Assembly: GCA_016290715.1 (NCBI GenBank)
Contig: JAEEUY010000127.1
Span: forward strand, 1 to 25,890
Direction: 5' to 3'
Source: Bacteroidales bacterium
GTDB taxonomy: Bacteria > Bacteroidota > Bacteroidia > Bacteroidales > WCHB1-69
DNA: 25,890 nt
Shown: in pieces, positions 22,730 to 25,890 of the stretch
Layout: each line of letters begins with the position of its first letter
Numbering within the stretch: position 1 is the stretch's first letter
Notes under the pieces: model-generated
What the model was told of the DNA's origin: nothing
The model's database searches: none
The model's input: only the letters and a program-made list of their open reading frames with translations
Position numbers and translations under genes: made by a program

Positions 22730-23419
22730 ATGGCAAATAAGAAGTCTAATAAAGTCAACTTGGAAGGAAGAAAAATGATTTTCTTCGTTTTGGGTTGTAT
22801 TGTTGCGCTTTCTTTGTCGTGGTTCTGCTTGGATTTATTGGCCACCTCGGAAAAGAAAGTTATCGTAATTCAAGATGAGCCAGAAGCGGCAACGATTGAA
22901 GAGTACACTCCACCAGAAACAGATCAACGTCCACAAGAAGCTCCCCAACAAGAGGTTCAACAACAAAATACGGAAATCATTTTGAACATTGTTGAAAACA
23001 CAGCGAAAGCGGATTTCAATTTCGATTTTGGTCAAGATGTGGATGCAGATATGGCTGTTGAAGATTTCGTAATTGAAGAGGTACAAGAGGTGGTAGAAGA
23101 AGAGCCCCCTGTACGTTTTGTGGAAAAGATGCCTTCATTCCCTGGTGGTCAAGAAGCATTGATGGCTTATCTGCGTGAAAACATCAAATATCCGCAAGCA
23201 GCTCGTGATGCTGGTGCACAAGGTACGGTATTGGTTGAATTCGTTGTAGAGAAGAACGGCTCTGTGAGCAATGTTAAAGTTTTAAACTCTGTATTCTCTG
23301 CTTGCGATGAAGAAGCCATCCGCGTTATCAAATCGCTGCCGAAATGGAATCCGGGAGAAGCCAATGGAAAGAAAGTACGTGTATTCTACAACGTTCCCAT
23401 CACTTTCTCCTTACAATAA
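22730..23419 (+). CDS. TonB family energy-transducing protein
   Basis: 229 residues. A basic N-terminus precedes one membrane helix (about 16-36, KMIFFVLGCIVALSLSWFCL), then a periplasmic spacer rich in Glu, Pro and Gln (about 48-127, including PPETDQRPQEAPQQEVQQQN), and a C-terminal TonB domain (about 135-229): MPSFPGGQEALMAYLRENIK, YPQAARDAGAQGTVLVEFVV, ACDEEAIRVIKSLPKWNPGE, VRVFYNVPITFSL. TonB couples the inner-membrane proton gradient to outer-membrane active transporters; Bacteroidetes often carry many copies. No exbB/exbD or receptor gene is adjacent, so partners are unknown. The spacer is acidic rather than the Pro-Lys repeat of E. coli TonB. Own promoter and own terminator make it monocistronic. 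Confidence 0.93.
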   Translation: MANKKSNKVNLEGRKMIFFVLGCIVALSLSWFCLDLLATSEKKVIVIQDEPEAATIEEYTPPETDQRPQEAPQQEVQQQNTEIILNIVENTAKADFNFDFGQDVDADMAVEDFVIEEVQEVVEEEPPVRFVEKMPSFPGGQEALMAYLRENIKYPQAARDAGAQGTVLVEFVVEKNGSVSNVKVLNSVFSACDEEAIRVIKSLPKWNPGEANGKKVRVFYNVPITFSLQ

Positions 23420-23446
23420 AAAAAGAAGAAAGTTCTGTTAAAATAT

Positions 23447-23478
23447 AAAATCTGCGCGGGCTCCGCGCAGATTTTTTT
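23447..23478. terminator. Bidirectional terminator between the TonB-like gene and yraN
   Basis: A 13-bp perfect stem (23447-23459 with 23463-23475, 3-nt loop) with a GC-rich core is flanked by A-residues on the left and a T-run to 23478 on the right. It lies between convergent genes and can serve both strands. Confidence 0.9.
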
Positions 23479-23482
23479 ATTG

Positions 23483-23848
23483 CTACCATGAGGGCTGAAA
23501 AGCATCCTCCATGTGGGTCAATTCTACTTTATCCCCTTTTTGCAATATTCCAATAATATCAAAACGAACCTCTTGGGAACAATGCTTTTTGGTAAAATAA
23601 AAATTGGCAGCCCTAATCAAATTGTTCTGTTTCTGTTTGGTAACAAATTGTTCGGGGCTGCCAAGCGTATTGGAAGTACGTGTTTTTACTTCAAAAAATA
23701 CAACCATTCCGTTGTATTCCGCAATGATGTCCACTTCTAAATGCCCATAGCGCCAATTGGTATCTAAAATAGTATAACCTTTCTTTATGAGATACGAAGC
23801 GGCAATATTTTCTCCATCATTGCCAATTTTTTGATTATCTGTCATCAT
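23483..23848 (-). CDS. YraN/UPF0102 family nuclease-fold protein
   Basis: 121 residues, family length. The UPF0102 pattern is complete: GNDGENIAASYLIKKGYTIL, NWRYGHLEVDIIAEYNG, VVFFEVKTR and the final Phe/Trp-rich end. Glu38-x-Asp40 and Glu53-x-Lys55 correspond to a PD-(D/E)xK-type nuclease core related to Holliday-junction resolvases. The biochemical role is unsettled. Either of two adjacent ATG codons (23846-23848 or 23843-23845) may be used. It lies 51 bp downstream of the aminotransferase, probably in the same transcript, and its stop is 4 bp from the bidirectional terminator. Confidence 0.93.
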   Translation of the reverse strand: MMTDNQKIGNDGENIAASYLIKKGYTILDTNWRYGHLEVDIIAEYNGMVVFFEVKTRTSNTLGSPEQFVTKQKQNNLIRAANFYFTKKHCSQEVRFDIIGILQKGDKVELTHMEDAFQPSW

Positions 23849-23899
23849 TTTTCAAATAGTTATGGGAGTTAATAAGAGATAGCGGAAGAAGGGGGAGTG

Positions 23900-25099
23900 T
23901 TAGATTGTTCTGCCGGGGTATTGTTTCAGCGCGGCAGCCAAGCATTTCATAGCGGCTTTTAAGTCCTCTACTTTCAAACAGTAGCTAATACGAACTTCAT
24001 CCGTGCCTTTTCCTTTGGTAGAGTAGAATCCTGTGGCGGGTGCTACCATAACCGTTTCCCCATTGAGGTTGAATTCTTCGAGCAACCAGCGACAGAATTT
24101 ATCGGAATCGTCAATAGGCAGGCGCGCAACAGTGTAGAAAGCGCCTTTGGGTTTCGGACACAAACACCCTGGCATCGCATTGATGGCATCTACTACGGTA
24201 TTGCGTCTTGCAACATAATCATTAATCACTGCATCAAAGTAGGATTGTGGAGTATCCACCGCTGCTTCTGTAAGAATTTGTCCATACGATGGCGGACTTA
24301 ATCTCGCTTGAGCAAATTTCATTGCTGTAGCATATACTTCTTTGTTGTGGGTGATTAAAGCCCCGATACGCACACCGCAAGCGCTATAACGCTTTGACAC
24401 AGAATCTAATAAAACAACATTTTGTGCAATCTCCGGAACTTCCATTACCGAAAAATGCTGAATCCCATCGTAACAGAATTCTCTATATACTTCATCAGCA
24501 AACAAGAACAAGTCGTGCTTTTTTACGATTTCAGCCAATTTCAAAATCTCTTCTTTGGAATAGAGGTACCCTGTTGGATTATTGGGGTTGCAGATCATGA
24601 TGGCTTTCGTTTTTGGCGTAATTATTTTCTCAAACTCTTCAATAGAAGGAAGCGCAAAGCCATTGTCGATGGTGGACATGATTGGTTTTACTTTTACACC
24701 ACAAGTAACTGCAAAGCCATTGTAATTAGCGTAAAATGGTTCAGGAATGATAACCTCATCATCTAAATCCAAACAACTATTGAAAGCAAACAATATAGCT
24801 TCGGAACCGCCTGTCGTAATAAGAATCTCATCTGCGGTAACGTCAATATTCACGCTTTTGTAATATTGTACCAATTTCTCACGACAACTTAAATAGCCAG
24901 CGGAATGACTATATGCAATTACCGGAATATCAGCATTTTTAACAGCATCGCGGGCACCTTTGGGCGTTTCAATGTCGGGTTGCCCAATATTGAGGTGATA
25001 AACTTTCACGCCTCTTTTTTTTGCTTCATCAGAATAGGGGACCAATTTTCTGATAGGTGAGGAGGGCATCACTTGCCCTTTAGTTGAAATTTTTGGCAT
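23900..25099 (-). CDS. Pyridoxal-phosphate aminotransferase, class I/II (aspartate-aminotransferase-like)
   Basis: 399 residues, fold-type I. PLP lysine is Lys236 in SVSKRYSACGVRIG; other cofactor motifs are NIGQPDIETP near the N-terminus, TTGGSEAILFAF, the NPNNPTG signature, FLFADEVYREF (Asp binding the pyridine nitrogen) and VRISYCLKVEDL with the substrate-carboxylate Arg at the end. It resembles the Bacteroidetes group annotated as aspartate or broad-specificity aminotransferase; aspartate versus aromatic or alanine specificity cannot be decided by eye. It starts 21 bp after the MerR gene, in line with a single operon. Confidence 0.93.
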   Translation of the reverse strand: MPKISTKGQVMPSSPIRKLVPYSDEAKKRGVKVYHLNIGQPDIETPKGARDAVKNADIPVIAYSHSAGYLSCREKLVQYYKSVNIDVTADEILITTGGSEAILFAFNSCLDLDDEVIIPEPFYANYNGFAVTCGVKVKPIMSTIDNGFALPSIEEFEKIITPKTKAIMICNPNNPTGYLYSKEEILKLAEIVKKHDLFLFADEVYREFCYDGIQHFSVMEVPEIAQNVVLLDSVSKRYSACGVRIGALITHNKEVYATAMKFAQARLSPPSYGQILTEAAVDTPQSYFDAVINDYVARRNTVVDAINAMPGCLCPKPKGAFYTVARLPIDDSDKFCRWLLEEFNLNGETVMVAPATGFYSTKGKGTDEVRISYCLKVEDLKAAMKCLAAALKQYPGRTI

Positions 25100-25120
25100 A
25101 ATAAATTAATTATTAATTTG

Positions 25121-25447
25121 TTATAGATTATTATATATATTAATGAGTCTTTCTTTGATATTTTCTAATTTGGGCAGCACTTGTTCTTGCCAGTTTTCGC
25201 CTGCATCTTTCTGCTTCAGGGCGGCTTTGGCTCCATTAAGGGTATAGCCTTTTTCTTTCGTCAAATGATATATCTTTTGGATAAACATGATATCCTTTTT
25301 AGAAAAATAACGGTCTCCCTTTTTATTCTTATAGGGTTTGATAACATCGAACTGACTCTCCCAAAATCTTAATAACGAAGTATTTACGTTAAACATTTTG
25401 GCTGTTTCGCCAATACTGTAATAATCTTTTTCTAGTACAAGTTCCAT
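25121..25447 (-). CDS. MerR family transcriptional regulator
   Basis: 108 residues from the ATG at 25445-25447; a GTG directly before it (25448-25450) is also in frame. The MerR winged helix-turn-helix fills about residues 8-75: YYSIGETAKMFNVNTSLLRF, then WESQF, and NKKGDRYFSKKDIMFIQKIY, followed by EKGYTLNGAKAALKQK. After it only about 30 residues remain, a helix with no Cys cluster or drug-binding domain, so the effector is not readable; it may respond to protein contact or dimerise only. The start overlaps the TGA of the upstream T9SS-type gene as TGATG, so the two are translationally coupled. Confidence 0.92.
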   Translation of the reverse strand: MELVLEKDYYSIGETAKMFNVNTSLLRFWESQFDVIKPYKNKKGDRYFSKKDIMFIQKIYHLTKEKGYTLNGAKAALKQKDAGENWQEQVLPKLENIKERLINIYNNL

Positions 25448-25890
25448 CACTTTTTGGTAATTCTTATTTCATTGCCGTCAAAATTCAGCCAATAGATGCC
25501 TTTATTCAAATCGGCCACATTAATTTTTTTTGCTGTCCCGCGTTTGATAAAAAAACCATTTTCATCGTAAAGTTCATAATGAGTTACATCCGTGAATTCT
25601 ACCGCATCCTTTACTTTATCGGTAATAAGCATGATATGTTGATTAGGGCTCTTTACATTCACAATAGTAGAATATAACTCTTTGCCCTGATTATCCACTT
25701 GTTTGATTCTAAAATAATTCATTCCTGATAGCAAAACGGGAAGATAATTATTGGCAAACATATCGGAAGTTGTTCCCAAATACTTGATTTTAATCCACTT
25801 ACCATACAATAGCTGTTCCAAATCATATTCACAATGGTCTGTCAGTTCGCTTGCATCCCATGTAAGCATTTTTGTTTTTTTATTGTACAC
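25447..25890 (-). CDS. C-terminal part of a T9SS-type exported protein (5' end outside window)
   Basis: 147 residues, open to the right edge, so the gene probably begins beyond the window; a GTG at the edge is not taken as the start. Two modules are visible. Residues about 9-78 follow the pattern common before type IX sorting domains in Bacteroidetes (TWDASELTDHCEYDLEQ, then GMNYFRIKQVDNQGKELYST, IVNV), a degenerate fibronectin-like repeat. Residues about 100-147 look like a type A-like sorting signal (HYELYDENGFFIKRG, then NVADLNKGIYWLNFDG) ending in basic ITKK. Such proteins are exported across the outer membrane by T9SS. The match is by pattern and the sorting domain is divergent, so secretion is inferred. 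The stop overlaps the MerR start. Confidence 0.65.
   Translation of the reverse strand: MYNKKTKMLTWDASELTDHCEYDLEQLLYGKWIKIKYLGTTSDMFANNYLPVLLSGMNYFRIKQVDNQGKELYSTIVNVKSPNQHIMLITDKVKDAVEFTDVTHYELYDENGFFIKRGTAKKINVADLNKGIYWLNFDGNEIRITKK

Overview
The window looks like a chromosomal segment of an AT-rich member of the Bacteroidetes, most likely order Bacteroidales. Evidence: several starts are preceded by Bacteroidetes-type -7 boxes (TAnnTTTG, clearest at 22667-22696 and, on the minus strand, at 93-123) with little Shine-Dalgarno signal; families largely restricted to the phylum are present (DUF3127, DUF2851, 2TM domain, rhomboid with a DUF6576-like tail); and type IX secretion (T9SS) sorting-type domains occur in two genes. 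I see no phage, insertion sequence, CRISPR array or integron. Most genes are housekeeping or envelope genes in short operons.

Layout. 1-78 (-) is the 5' tip of a DUF2851-like gene with its promoter. 339-3069 (-) is an operon read MCE/MlaD protein, DUF3127 protein with an SSB-like acidic tip, cytoplasmic-looking SH3b-NlpC/P60 peptidase, GNAT acetyltransferase. 3186-4828 (-) is an ECF sigma factor coupled by TAATG to a membrane-anchored putative anti-sigma factor whose periplasmic part ends in a gliding-motility/T9SS type B-like C-terminal domain. tRNA-Phe(GAA) with a strong terminator follows at 4911-5021 (-).

5279-8247 (+) encodes two different rhomboid proteases and a membrane-anchored endonuclease/exonuclease/phosphatase-family enzyme, the last two coupled by TAATG. 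murA (8347-9657, +) carries Asp in place of the fosfomycin-target Cys. It converges on a minus-strand run: rsmE, pepP and a POTRA-less Omp85-type barrel (9757-13310), then a small membrane protein, tilS, a CorC/HlyC protein and a PQ-loop-like small membrane protein (13420-16821).

The plus strand resumes with trmO (16916), pepD (17829) plus a secreted class C beta-lactamase-fold serine hydrolase, the translation/nucleotide cluster pyrH - 2TM protein - frr - gcvH (20541-22582), and a TonB-like energy transducer (22730-23419) between two well-formed terminators. The right end (-) is a four-gene set read from the edge: C-terminus of a T9SS-type exported protein, a TGATG-coupled MerR regulator, a class I aminotransferase, and yraN.

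The least ordinary items are the sigma/anti-sigma pair whose sensor ends in a T9SS-type domain, the SSB-like architecture of the DUF3127 protein, and the double-rhomboid operon. All functional calls come from reading motifs by eye; no database search was run.
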